Assembly: GCA_013423325.1 (NCBI GenBank)
Contig: BLJB01000047.1
Location: 1 to 39,635, forward strand
DNA length: 39,635 bases
Origin: Usnea hakonensis
Lineage: Eukaryota; Ascomycota; Lecanoromycetes; Lecanorales; Parmeliaceae
Direction of reading: 5' to 3'
Shown here piece by piece: positions 9,893 to 20,376 of the stretch (positions are counted from its first letter, which is position 1; each line of letters begins with the position of its first letter). The translations under genes were made by a program, and so were the position numbers. The notes beneath the pieces are model-generated. The model did no database searches and was not told where the DNA came from. It saw only the letters and a list, made by a program, of their open reading frames with translations.

Positions 9893-10543
9893 TTGGAGCA
9901 ACTGATGAGGCCTGGCGATTTGGCCGCGTGGACGATGTTAGTCCAGCAAAGGCAATTGCATGGCAGGGCCAGCATAGATGGAGAAAAAGTTGGAGTTGTC
10001 TCGAGAGCACAGGACAAGGATAGTGAGCTGGAATGTGTCGTTTTGGTGGTCGTTGGCAAAAAGCAAGTGCATCTTTTTTCTCTGAGTCTGACAAGAAGAG
10101 GAAAAAAGCCTTGGCATTTCGTCATCAAAAAGGTCATTAAATGGTGCTGTCTCGTATGGGCAAGTTTGCCGATGTTCCCTCTGGTTCACGTATGTGACCT
10201 TATAGCAAGTCATCCTTCATCACTAATCTTCGATGCATTAGGTGGGTGCGCGGTATGAGAATTTCCCAACCTACGAATTTCATTGTTTAAAATTTCTCAC
10301 AGGATATCGATCTGCGCTTGCCCGAGGCGCTGGTGTTAGGTACGTACGACTCTTTCGAGTCTGGATGGTGGAAAGGAAGCTTAGATCTTATTGGTAGGTG
10401 AGATATGTGTGAATATTGGAGTATGATGCCGGTACGGAGGAGGATGGTTTTGATACTGTATCAATAAAAGTGACTCTGCAAGCTATGGATGGACCTCTTG
10501 ACGCCCCGAACTCCACACCCAGCGTCGATCCCTATCATTCCAG
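9893..10543. other. Intergenic region between carrier and rhodopsin-domain gene
   Basis: 5' flank of the carrier gene (-) and 3' flank of the rhodopsin-domain gene (-). Overlapping open frames on both strands (9768-10258) lack family resemblance and look fortuitous. Confidence 0.5.
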
Positions 10544-12128
10544 CTAAATAAATACCGGCATCCCAGCATCCGATCTCAGGCCCTTTTCACTATCGCTTTC
10601 TTCCCTAATGCCGGCTAGTCGGTGTGATGGCGACAGGATAGCCATCATCGGGTATGAGTTCGGGCTTTGCACGGGATTACTACGTCTCCGGTGCTTGTGT
10701 GAATCAGCGTTGCGCGGGATGAAACCATAGCTTCTTTTTTTGGAGGCAAGTTTCCCAGCTAGGGAAGTGTAGAGTGGCTTCATTGTTGGGATGCAAGCTA
10801 CGATTATCGACACATTCGTTTCTACACTGGAAGATTAATGGAGTCAGTACGAATCCTTGTAGCGTTGGGATCAGGGAGTGCGCTTACTTAGCCCAAGTGG
10901 CCTCATCGATGAGGGTCCCTGTGGGAGACAGTCAGCGATCTCAATTTCAAAAGATAACGAACCAGCTCATCGGTTTTATGAAATTATAGGTATCAAATAT
11001 TAGATGATGCTAGAGTGTAGGTGCGCGTGCTCATTGTATTACGCGTAGAGTATCCTCTCAAAGTCGGCGATGAGCTCAACTCTGATATAGCAAGTACAAA
11101 CTGCTTGCATGACAGAGCACTGCCTGCTTTTTGGAGCAAGAACAATACTTACATGTGATATCTGCTCTATTCGACAGGCTCGATTCAAGGACTGTTCTAG
11201 TCACAGCGCAAATTCCGGCACTATAGAGTCATGAACAGTCATCAGCGTCAAAGAACAACAAGACAGCACTGGAAAGAGACAGCACTGAGGAAGGACACCT
11301 ACAATACCCCGACAGACAGTAGGCTCCATAGAGCGACCTTCTTCGTTTTACTGACTTGTAAGTCTTTGATAAAAGATATCGGAAAGGCTGCAAGTGAGAA
11401 ATCGACCCAGGCTGCCACCGCTGGTACGCGTCAGTTGAAAAATGTTCGTCAAGACGTCGAGACAGCGCAGACTGACCGCCACTGAAGTAACTAAATCTGA
11501 TCTTTGAATTGTAATTTCCGCAAGTCCCTGGAACCTTTGGGTTCCAAATCTTTGGGGTCGGTCGGCACGTAGCCAGTATCAGACTGACGGAAATTACTGT
11601 AGTAAGGAATAGCAGACCTATGGTGGAGTACAAGAAAATACGCTTGGGTTTGTTGTGCAAAGAATTTTTGATGAGACTCAATAAGAAAACACAGATAGAA
11701 CTTTTGCTGGTAGCTAGACTCAGGTTGAAACCCACTTCCGAAAGGATGATGTACTTGATGGCTGTGGAGGTTTCAGAAGGCAAGAGGTAATAAACGTGCC
11801 GTCCGAGTCCCGCATCTACCCCAACAATGACGAACGCAGCGGTAATTGTCGAAAAAACCTAAAATCCAGCATTTTCCTCGTCAAAACTCGCGAGCCTATA
11901 TCGTCGGACATATTCAGGAGGATCTAACGCACTCACCATTGCTAGCGATATGAGAAGGTCGTCCCAACCCGTTAAGCCAAGTATTCGTACACGAGCAAAT
12001 AGTCGCAGGATTACAGACATCAACGCGAAAGCAAAGAAGAGCAATGCAACAACTAAGAAAGCCGGGCCTCTGTTCTGATCTTCACCTTGAGGTTTGGGGA
12101 GTGCCTCCATGCTTACTGACCTGAACAA
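10544..12128 (-). CDS. Rhodopsin-domain (PTH11-like) integral membrane protein
   Basis: Six-exon gene encoding about 357 aa: 12128-11937, 11858-11477, 11420-11303, 11220-11153, 10918-10888, 10826-10544. Introns are 78, 56, 82, 234 and 61 nt; exon 5 is only 31 nt. Splicing restores the full order of the fungal rhodopsin domain (PF20684): TM1 PAFLVVALLFFAFALMSVIL, the GWDDLLISLAM motif, GVDAGLGRHVYYL, TM3/4 around FNLSLATSKSSICVFLLSLI, CRPTPKIW, SYFSGAVAAWVDFSLAAFPI, GVFAGICAVTRTVL, NRADITW, then NVSIIVACIPTMKPLY before a basic cytosolic tail. Seven TM segments are likely. Such proteins are plasma-membrane receptor candidates, very numerous in plant-associated ascomycetes; the ligand is unknown. 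No CFEM domain is present. An alternative start is MEALPKPQ (12110), which fits the family better. The splice model is strong because each junction completes a conserved motif. Confidence 0.88.
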
Positions 12129-14187
12129 GAGGACAGAGATTTGGCACCAGCAATGAGTTGAAGTGGATGAGTAGCAGGTAGAGAAGCTACATTGCTCGAT
12201 GGTTCTATATTTTGTGTTAAGCGCTAATTTTCAAGGGCTACATGCAGCCTCAGCTTGAAGAGGGTCGAGATGGGGGAAAATGTCTCGCATGATCAATTGC
12301 GTGGTCTAATCTTACTGGTCGCACCGACATACGGCGATACTTAGCGGCATAGTGGTACTGATCCAGGGAGCGTTCTGGGAGAGACGATCATCTTCCAGAA
12401 AAGGTGAATGTCTCACTTTCGTTGCATTGGCCTGCGACAGGGGACGGACGCGAAGTTAGACTAGGTATCGTCCCCGCAAGTAGTTGATAAGCCTGGCAAT
12501 CTTTACGGGTCCGGCTAAACTTATGAACCAATGATGAGCTCCCTGGTGTTTTCGCCATTTATTCTTCTCAAGTAATCCGTAATCCGTGCGAAAAAGATGA
12601 TCTCTTTGGAGCGCTTGCAACAGTTTCACTGCTCGGGTGGCGACGGACGGCGGTTCATCCCTCGCCCGACTCGGAAGCTGTACTTATATTTCGTTGAAGA
12701 GGGTTGATTAGACCAATAAAGATAAGATTGTGACATGAGTAAAACATCGTAAGACGTATATGAGCATGATTGGATGAGCATGATTGGGCCATCAGGAAAG
12801 TCGTTCCAACCCCCAATGACCCATTCAATGCCACATTCAACAAGCATTCAACTGCAGAGAAGCAATTGTCAAGAAAGAAATGGGCTTGCTATCACAGACT
12901 CATCATATCACAAATGTACCTAGTGGGGATAGAAATCCGCCGTGAGAGATTAAGGGATGCGTCAGCTTCGGTTTATGAAGGATATTGGGGGGGGGGATGA
13001 GGTACGTATTATTATACCGGTATCACTTATCATTTTTTTTTAGAAGTAGGGGTAGGGTGGGGGGATGTGAGAGAGACAATTTCTGTAGAAGTTCGGAGAT
13101 TTAGTGTTGGATTCTGAGAGCGGGAGCTAAGGTGTTTCAATAGCTGGATTGATTGATTTGGACTTTGCTTGATGAATTTTGGATGGGGAAGGGGGAGGGG
13201 GGGGGGGGAGGAAGCGGTATCGGTATGGCCGTCGCGTAAAACTCTCCATTCGTCTATCTACTCTTTCTGGCTGCTTGAGTACGGAATCATTGGATAAGTA
13301 TTGTCACATGCAGCATCGAGCTGCACAGGAACGAAGATCAGACTTCGCGGACGCACCCTCTTGTGTGGAAGTAGGCACACTCTTGTGCCGAAGTAGTGGA
13401 TTTCAAAGCTCGGTGAACCAAGTAAATGCCTAGCTTCCATCTCTTGAACAATCTTTCAGTCTTGATCAGATTGAGTGGCGAGGACGTTCCCGCACGAGTC
13501 TGCAGTAGATTAATTGACTCAGCTGCGAATTTAAGAAGGCGATAAGTTCCATTGGTAGTATGAGGAGGTCACGCGTACCTCTGTTGGTGAGACACGTGCG
13601 CGGTAGGGCCAAAATGTCGGATGCTGAGAAGAAGACTGCTGGCGGTTTCTGACGGAATTGAAGTTGTAGATATCCGTTGGATTGAAACATTGCAGCATGG
13701 AGAATTTTCCATGATAGCAATTTTTCTCCTCGTAGGAAGCGAGCTGTAACTAGGTATCTCTGAGTTCTTTGATGGAAGTGGAATATGCCTTGGAAATATC
13801 TCTCTTTTGGGGGAAGCATAGATGTGGTACCCAAGGCTATATGCCTGTCTGCTGTGGGCAAGGGTTTTGGCCTGCTGGCTTAGAAGCACTCGAAAGTGAT
13901 TTTTGCTCAGGGGCGGAAGTTTGGAAGTGGTTGTTGGGAAGGCACTGGAGGATTTTCCCACGCTAATCTTTTTTAGGCTTAGCGTAGCAATGGGGCTACT
14001 AGCTTAAATCATGTATCCTGTGCCACACTTATGTTGTAGGCAGCAGCTACCCCTGTCCGTGTTGGGAATTGCTTCAAAATCCTTCTGCTCCTAGCGATCT
14101 GTAGGGTATATTTCACTCGCTTTACAGTGTACCTGTTTCGAGGGGACCCACTGCTCTTGAAGGGCATCTATCGCGGACCTTCGTACT
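12129..14187. other. 2-kb intergenic region
   Basis: Divergent 5' flanks of the rhodopsin-domain gene (-) and the F-box gene (+). It holds a short tandem duplication of TGAGCATGATTGGA (12759-12786), a G run at 13199-13208, and an antisense 130-codon frame (13569-13961) that I could not match to any family. No RNA gene was seen. Confidence 0.5.
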
Positions 14188-14195
14188 TATAAAAA
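14188..14195 (+). promoter_or_regulatory. Possible TATA box of the F-box gene
   Basis: TATAAAAA lies about 28-35 bases upstream of the ATG at 14223. If used, it implies a very short 5' UTR. This is inferred from motif and spacing only. Confidence 0.35.
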
Positions 14196-14222
14196 GAAGT
14201 ATCGCAAAATTGAAGCCCAAAC

Positions 14223-15680
14223 ATGGTACAATTCCAGGACCTGTCAAATGAGCTGGTGCTCAACATTCTGGATAAAGTCTCACCCGACGATATTGAATTT
14301 ATATCTCTAGCTTCGAAATGCATTTACCAGCTCGCCTTACCGCGGCTCCAGGAGCACCGCAGACTGCGAAAGCAGTACAACAAGTTTGAAAACATGGTCG
14401 AATACAAAACGAACACTTGGGGCGATCCTGGTGGCCTTTTAGCAGATTTGCTATGCAAGATCGTTACTGATACTAGAGTTGGCCACTATGTCAAGAAGAT
14501 TCATTTGGACTTATGGAACACCCATCCAAGAGATGGCTGGAAGCCTGACAACATCTTCGAAAATCAGCTTCCCATAGGCAAGACTCGACGTCAGCAAGAG
14601 TGTCAGACGAACATGGAGATAGTCGAAGAAGCCATCCGCGCCATTGAAATCATTCCCACAGAGGAAGTGGATGACTGGCTGGGTCAGATTCGGAGCGGAA
14701 ACGAAGACCCACTGGCTGCGCTCTTGCTTTTATACGCCCCAGAACTTTGTTCTTTCAGATTCATCGTCCCCTATTACCCTTCGAGGCCATCATACCTCCT
14801 TAAAACGATGCAGCGCGTTGCAGAGCATCGGCCTACCATCAAACCCTATATATCGCACCTCAAACACATCGAGATGTACTTCGCCGAAGGATGGGAAAAT
14901 CCTGACTTTGTCAAAGCATCTATGTGCTTACCCTCGCTTACGTCCATCGAAACCAACACACTTTTTGTTGATGGCCGAACTCACGAGGCGAGTTCTGCGA
15001 TACTACCACAGGCTTCGAACGTCACGGACATAGCTTTCCGGGCTGGGCTCGTACCCCAAACTGTGCTCTCCGAGATACTGAGCGAAGTGAAGAATCTGAA
15101 GTCCTTCACCTACGACTTTTTCCACCTCTGGCGTGAAGATGACTACAGGCCGCCCTTCGACTGTCATGCTTTGATGACTACTTTGGAAAATAATGCCAGT
15201 CATAGCCTCCAATATCTGCGATTGGGAGCTGAAGAGATCACGACGAGCCAAATGGCCCCTGTTCGAGGGTACCATGCTCTGCGAGAAATCGCAATCATCA
15301 CAAATCGCTGTTTGGCCGTTGAAGGGAGCAACATCCAGGATCTCATTGGCGTATTGCCCGTCTCCATTGAACGAATCGAATTACGCTGGCATAGGAAAAC
15401 CGCTGCCGACGGAGTCGAAAAATTGACCGAAGCATTTGTGGGTTTGGTACGAGAGAGCAAAGTTCAGCTACCCCGTTTGAAAACTCTGGCAATATCTTTT
15501 CAAGAAGACGAAGATGTTTCAAGGGCACTCTGGGATTGCTTGGGTTCCGAAGAAACAGCAAAAATGAACAAGATGTTGTCGTTTGAGATCCAGGGCCCCA
15601 ATGGCCATGGACGGATTTCCGCATGGGACGATAATGTCTGTACTTGTGGACAAGATTGTTTTGCAGATAATTCTCAGTGA
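14223..15680 (+). CDS. F-box-like protein of the fungal hypothetical type
   Basis: Intronless gene for a 485-aa protein. Residues 4-48 form an F-box-like segment (LSNELVLNILDKVSPDDIEF, followed by SLASKCIYQLALP and EHRRLRKQY), the usual N-terminus of a large ascomycete family. The rest has no catalytic motif. Leucine-rich stretches (SLQYLRLGAEEI, IERIELRW, LPRLKTLAISF) suggest degenerate leucine-rich repeats that could act as a substrate-binding scaffold. The extreme C-terminus has CTCGQDC. By analogy the protein would connect a target to an SCF ubiquitin ligase through Skp1, but this is inference. The start is the first ATG after a TATA-like element and immediately precedes the F-box. Confidence 0.8.
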   Translation: MVQFQDLSNELVLNILDKVSPDDIEFISLASKCIYQLALPRLQEHRRLRKQYNKFENMVEYKTNTWGDPGGLLADLLCKIVTDTRVGHYVKKIHLDLWNTHPRDGWKPDNIFENQLPIGKTRRQQECQTNMEIVEEAIRAIEIIPTEEVDDWLGQIRSGNEDPLAALLLLYAPELCSFRFIVPYYPSRPSYLLKTMQRVAEHRPTIKPYISHLKHIEMYFAEGWENPDFVKASMCLPSLTSIETNTLFVDGRTHEASSAILPQASNVTDIAFRAGLVPQTVLSEILSEVKNLKSFTYDFFHLWREDDYRPPFDCHALMTTLENNASHSLQYLRLGAEEITTSQMAPVRGYHALREIAIITNRCLAVEGSNIQDLIGVLPVSIERIELRWHRKTAADGVEKLTEAFVGLVRESKVQLPRLKTLAISFQEDEDVSRALWDCLGSEETAKMNKMLSFEIQGPNGHGRISAWDDNVCTCGQDCFADNSQ

Positions 15681-16343
15681 TAGGCTACGATTGTCTAGTT
15701 ACTATAGACTAAGCATAACGCGACCTAGTTGAGGTCTCTTCGGTTTTGAGATACACTGGTCCGTAGTTGACATTTCAGCATATTAGACAACATGTTTATT
15801 GTTCAACATGAGCATTCATGACACATCAAGTTTTCTATAGCTACAATTGTTGTGCGAGCAATCTCAAGCGATACAACTGTCTATTACCAGACACTAATCT
15901 ACTGAGACTCACTAGAATCGTCTTTTCAATGAATTCCAATGTACACATTGTGTAAGCGTCGTCGGCTCTAAGCCGCTTTGAGGGTAGCGGAATCGGAGAG
16001 GTCCCATGAAAATAGCCTAGCTGGATAAAAATAGTCCCTACAATATAATAGAGAAGCGTGACTTCCCCGCTGAGCCCGAGCGAAGTATTGTATCACGCGT
16101 ATAGGCAATGTCGGGTTCTTGTATCAAAAGTCGATACGTATTGAAAACAAATGAACATTATTGAAAAGGGTTAGGGCAAGGACTATTGGCCTGGCTTAAA
16201 GCGGCGCCATCTTCGACGCCAAGACCAGCGCCAAGACCATTTTGTCAAAGACAGCGTCACTTCCGGTCTCCAACCGCATAACTCGTCACCGCGCACAACA
16301 TATTGCATCCTTCAACCAATTCGCACCCCACACAGCCGTCAAG
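15681..16343. other. Intergenic region
   Basis: 3' flank of the F-box gene and 5' flank of the complex I subunit gene. No supported open frame, repeat or RNA gene was seen. Confidence 0.5.
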
Positions 16344-16974
16344 ATGGCCGGCCATAACAATTGCAAGTCTCCCACATCCATTCCTCTACCTCAATGTATT
16401 CGTCCTACTAACAGGTTCTCTTCTCCACAGCCCTGGCCATGGACCCGGCGCTGGTCAAATACTACAGTGCGCCCCACCCATCCACTCCCATCTACACACC
16501 CCTCTCCTCCCTCCATCTCACTCCTTCAACGACCTCACAATCCATGCTCTCATCCCCCCATCTCTAGCCGTCACTTCGGCGTCCTAAGCTCCTGGACAAT
16601 AGAATCAAAATGCCATGGGAACAAGCAAGCTGACAAGGCTATCCTAGACATGTCGGCCAATCGATGGAAATACTTTCGCTGGACGCCGCGCACTGCGTGG
16701 ATCACTTTTGTCTATGTCGCGGTGGTGCCGACGGCAGTGGGGTATTTGGGGTATATGACTGAGGTGAGTGGACTCTGAGAAGTGAGGGCGGAATATGGGG
16801 GTTGGGAACGAGATGAGATGAGACAAGAGAGGGTAGAGGAGAGAATGATGATGTTTGAGGAAGGGTGTTCATGGATTGCGTTACTGTGGATGGCTTGCTA
16901 ATGTCTTTTGTGGCTACCAGGGCAAATACGAGTTCAGGGGAAAGAGGAGGGGCGACATTCTCTCGGAGTTTTAG
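16344..16974 (+). CDS. NADH:ubiquinone oxidoreductase B15/NDUFB4-type subunit
   Basis: Small accessory subunit of respiratory complex I, a single-span inner-membrane protein. Four exons (16344-16362, 16431-16466, 16648-16763, 16921-16974) encode 74 aa. The product starts MAGHNNSLAMDPALVKYYNM, continues NRWKYFRWTPRTAWITFVYV with one TM segment, and ends GKYEFRGKRRGDILSEF, closely following fungal B15 proteins. Intron 1 uses a GC donor (GCAAGT) with branch CTAAC and a CACAG acceptor; the downstream GT at 16367 would put exon 2 out of frame. Introns 2 (181 nt) and 3 (157 nt) are long relative to a 74-residue product. The longer open frame starting at 16242 only reads through introns. Confidence 0.9.
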
Positions 16975-18447
16975 CCGTGGGGAAGACAAAGAGCTTTGGT
17001 ACGGCGTTTTGGGATTACGGGGCTCTAGTGCCGCGGAGGTCGTGAGAATGCTGCAGCGGAAAAAAGAAAGGAGAGAGAAACATTCCCGCGACTCCTCTCT
17101 ACAGCAACAAACCACCAGGAGCATGCATGCCTCTGTTGATGTACATGTTGCGCTAAGGAGTTATCTTTGGCTCAGCCTCTACCCCAGAAAATCTCTCCCC
17201 CATTCATTGAGACCTGCACATCACACAGCGCAGGCGAAAAACTACGTAGTCGGCCGCCCACGCAGATCATCATAACAAACCACAAGCCACTGACCCTAGC
17301 ACTGCACATCCACATCCCGCTCCCCTTCTCCGTCCCCATCAACCACCACCTCACAACCCCCTCCCTGCCTCCCTCCACGGTAGTACTCGTACAGTGCACT
17401 CCGTCCTCCTCTTCCGCACATACTCGTATCCCTACTCCCCCCCCCCCTTGTCCATCCCTTCCCCTTCCCCTGCACCCCACCCGCACATTCTCTAAAGAAG
17501 CACCTATCTGAACGGGGTTTTGGGGGGCCGGGGGCGGGTAGGGGGGTGCCGGGGGGGCGAAGGAAGCGCGGTGTATATATTTCTGCCCTCTCTTCTCTGG
17601 CATTGTTCTGATAGGATAGGATAGGATAGGATAGGATACGTTTCAACGGCCTTTCTTTTCTTTTTCTTTTCTTTTCTTTTTCTTCACTTTTTCTTCTCTT
17701 TCCTTTTTCTTTTCTTTTTCGTGCACGTGTCCGTGTCCCTGTCCGTGTCTCGCGTTCACACTCATATTCCTACCTTACCTACCTACCTGCCTGGCTGTCA
17801 TGGGTAGATAAGGTGGGTGGATATCGCATATATGCGGAGAGATGGGAAGGGAAGGGAAGGGAAGGGCATGTCCGTAAGCACTAAACGAGGGAGGAGGGAG
17901 GGAGGGAGGGAAATGCGAGAGGCGGTTTAGCGCGACAAGGGAAGGATGGAAAATGCTTTCCATATCAATTTCCCTTACCTTACCTACCCTCCATCCCCTA
18001 CCTAGTGTAGGTAGTGTACCTAAGCAACCCCTATTTTTCAATATCAACATAACTGACATGTACTCTACTACTACTACAGTACTTTGGTTCACTCCCGTCA
18101 TGGTCTGAGAACTACCTCACCTTTCCTTACCTCCGACTATTTTGTGGATCTGGGATCTGCACCAGGGATTGGGAATTTGTAAGCGCATCATATTCCACCC
18201 CGGGGGGGGGGAAATGCGAGAGGAGGTTAGCGCGTGGCTTTAGTTTTTTCGCGTATAGGGGTTTAGGAGTTAGGGGGGGGGCTTATCTCCGATTGGTGGG
18301 GGGGGAGGTGGGTATATATATCTGGACTTTTTTGGTTTTGGGAAGGGGGTTTGGGAAGGGCAGGGCAGACTGATCTGAGATAAATTGATTGTTTTATCTG
18401 TATTTGTTTGAGAGAGGGTTTTTGGTTGGTTTATTGTTTCGATCACA
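16975..18447. other. Simple-sequence-rich intergenic region
   Basis: 5' flank of the NmrA-like gene. It holds a (ATAGG)5 array (17611-17637), CTTTT-rich pyrimidine tracts (17648-17720), a CGTGTCC-type array (17727-17755), GGGA and GGAG arrays near 17840-17915, and repeated TACCT/AGGTA motifs. Open frames on both strands here are compositional artefacts. TATATATAT at 18313 is a weak TATA candidate 127 bases before the ATG. Confidence 0.6.
17610..17639. repeat. ATAGG microsatellite
   Basis: Five consecutive ATAGG units followed by a variant ATACG. Confidence 0.9.
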
Positions 18448-19494
18448 ATGGCTCAGATAAACCGCATTGATAAAGTGGCTATTGTTGGTGTGAGTATGAT
18501 CCCACCCCCCTTTACACGTCTTTACTACCTGTTCCTATTCCTAACCTCTCACCAGGCCAGCGGCCACCTCGGCAAGCACTTCGTCGAAGAACTCCTCAAA
18601 ACCGGCAAGCACACCATCACATGCCTCACCCGGCCCGACAGCAAAAGCACCCCGCCCCCCGGCGTCAACACCGTCCACGTCGCCTACGACAATGATGATG
18701 ATGGTGGGGAAGCCCTAGTCGCGGCCCTCAAGGGCCAGCACTTCCTCATCATCACCCTCTCCGTCTTCACGCCCCCAGACACCCATGGCAAAATCGTCAA
18801 GGCGGCCGTCAAGGCCGGCGTGCCGTACATCATGCCCAATGTCTACGGCTTCGATTTTCAGAATAGGAAGCTTAGTGAGGAGAGCATGTACGGGATCACT
18901 GGGCTGGAGTATTGTGCTGAGATTGAGGGGCTGGGGGGTTCGTATGTTGCTATGGTGTGCGGCTTCTGGTACGAGTGGAGTTTGGCGCTCGGGGAGCAGT
19001 GGTTTGGGTTCGATGTCAGGAATCGGAAGGTGACGTTCTTCGATGATGGGGAGACGAGGATTAATACGAGTACGTGGCGGCAGTGCGGGCGTGCGTTGGC
19101 GGCGCTGCTGAGTTTGCCGGTCAAGGGCGCGGAGCCGGCGATTGAGCAGTGGAGGAATAAGGGGCTGCCTTTGTCGAGCTTTCGGATCAGTCAGCGCGAT
19201 ATGCTCGATAGTCTGCATCGCGTTCTGGGGACGGAGGATAAGGATTGGGAGATTCGGCGGGAGCCTACCAAGCAGCGGTATCAGGATGGTGTGGAGGAAT
19301 TGAAGAATGGGGTTTTTACGGGCCGCGCGAAGGCTATGTATACCCGCGTCTTCTATCCGAATGGGGACGGCGATTATGAAGCGAGTATGGGGTTGGTGAA
19401 TGATGTTTTGGGCTTGCCGAAGGAGGAGTTGGATGATGCGACGAAGAGGGCTGTGGAGATGGTGGAGAGTGGCTGGAATCCTTTTGCTCATTGA
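18448..19494 (+). CDS. NmrA-like / isoflavone-reductase-like NAD(P)-binding protein
   Basis: Two exons (18448-18489 and 18556-19494) encode 326 aa. Splicing out the 66-nt intron (donor GTGAGT, acceptor CACCAG) joins KVAIVG to ASGHLGKHF, creating the glycine-rich dinucleotide loop of an atypical short-chain dehydrogenase. Further family features are CLTRPDS after beta-2, the HGKIVKAAVKAGVPYIMPNV segment, and EYCAEIEGLGGSYVAMVCGF where PCBER/NmrA proteins bind substrate. There is no canonical YxxxK pair in the classical place, as is common in NmrA-like members. The function could be a reductase or an NADP(H)-sensing regulator; no pathway can be read from the neighbours. The intron is a multiple of three without stops, so an unspliced transcript would still read through with 22 extra residues. 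Confidence 0.85.
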   Translation: MAQINRIDKVAIVGVSMIPPPFTRLYYLFLFLTSHQASGHLGKHFVEELLKTGKHTITCLTRPDSKSTPPPGVNTVHVAYDNDDDGGEALVAALKGQHFLIITLSVFTPPDTHGKIVKAAVKAGVPYIMPNVYGFDFQNRKLSEESMYGITGLEYCAEIEGLGGSYVAMVCGFWYEWSLALGEQWFGFDVRNRKVTFFDDGETRINTSTWRQCGRALAALLSLPVKGAEPAIEQWRNKGLPLSSFRISQRDMLDSLHRVLGTEDKDWEIRREPTKQRYQDGVEELKNGVFTGRAKAMYTRVFYPNGDGDYEASMGLVNDVLGLPKEELDDATKRAVEMVESGWNPFAH

Positions 19495-20376
19495 GGGTGT
19501 TTGGCGGCGGGAGAAGGGGGGGTTGTATCTCTTCTTTTGTCGATGGTCGACTCTGGGGTTCCGGGGATTGAAGAGACTCTCAACTCTTTCTTTTCTTAAT
19601 CTCAGTTACCTCCCAACTAATTGAATCAGCATGAGTCTCTCAGCTTGCTGATTTCATTGTCGCGGTAGCTCAGAGTTACGTTCGCGAATGTCTTGAAGTC
19701 TGTATAAGTAATGAAGTAAGGTTCAAAGGCTGAAGACAAACATTTGCGCTTTCAACCATTGCTGTGTAAGCATGACTCGCCAGGAAGCACTGCTGACCGT
19801 GTTTTGGAGTTTGTGAGGTACACAATGAAGCTCTCCGATTACTCGGGAAGTCGTGGAGATCCGTTCATTTAGTTGAGGTTGGTAGTAACAATACTAGTTG
19901 TCGTGATTAGCGTCTTTGTGTGAATGATCATTGAAGCGGTGGGCGAGGGCTTGACAGTGAGAACTTCGATAGAGCGTATGCGGATGATGACCTCCTCTGG
20001 TAGCTCGTGGACAGACTCAGTAGCCGTGAGAGCACGTTTTGACTTGGCTTTTATGGGGGCCAGCTTCGTCGCACGAATCTCGTATGTTTACGTCGAGCGT
20101 AGCCGCTTTTCAGTACCAGTGCTGAGGACAAATCGTGGACACGTTATCGTACAATTAGGTGCTCAACGTCTTCCTCGGCTGTGAAAGTGTAACGTGCTTC
20201 GGGTTTTAAATTTTGGATCGGAACGGATTATAGTCAAACCTGGTTCGTTACGTGTCCGATGAGCCATCCTAGAGCGCAATAGCATCATGGTTGACCGAGG
20301 GACGCTCAAACGAGAAAATGGGTCAAGTAGAAGCAATTCAACGCCCTGGTCATACCCATCGTTTACTCTGACCACA
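19495..20376. other. Intergenic region between convergent genes
   Basis: Lies between the NmrA-like stop (+) and the DUF6594 stop (-). A 86-codon frame at 19924-20184 has no recognisable domain. Nothing else was seen. Confidence 0.5.

Noticed and set aside
11041..11100. Reading FVLAISELSSSPTLRG as the next rhodopsin exon after 11153
   Set aside because: It resembles the family by chance, but the frame does not join and the helix is too short; exons 10918-10888 and 10826-10544 complete the domain exactly.
13466..13961. Antisense 130-codon frame with a possible downstream exon after a GTACGC...CTGCAG intron
   Set aside because: No recognisable domain, two overlapping frames of equal length, and unremarkable composition; kept out for lack of support.
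18715..19491. 258-codon antisense frame
   Set aside because: It mirrors the NmrA-like gene; the Arg/Leu/Pro-rich reading is a shadow of GC-rich sense codons.
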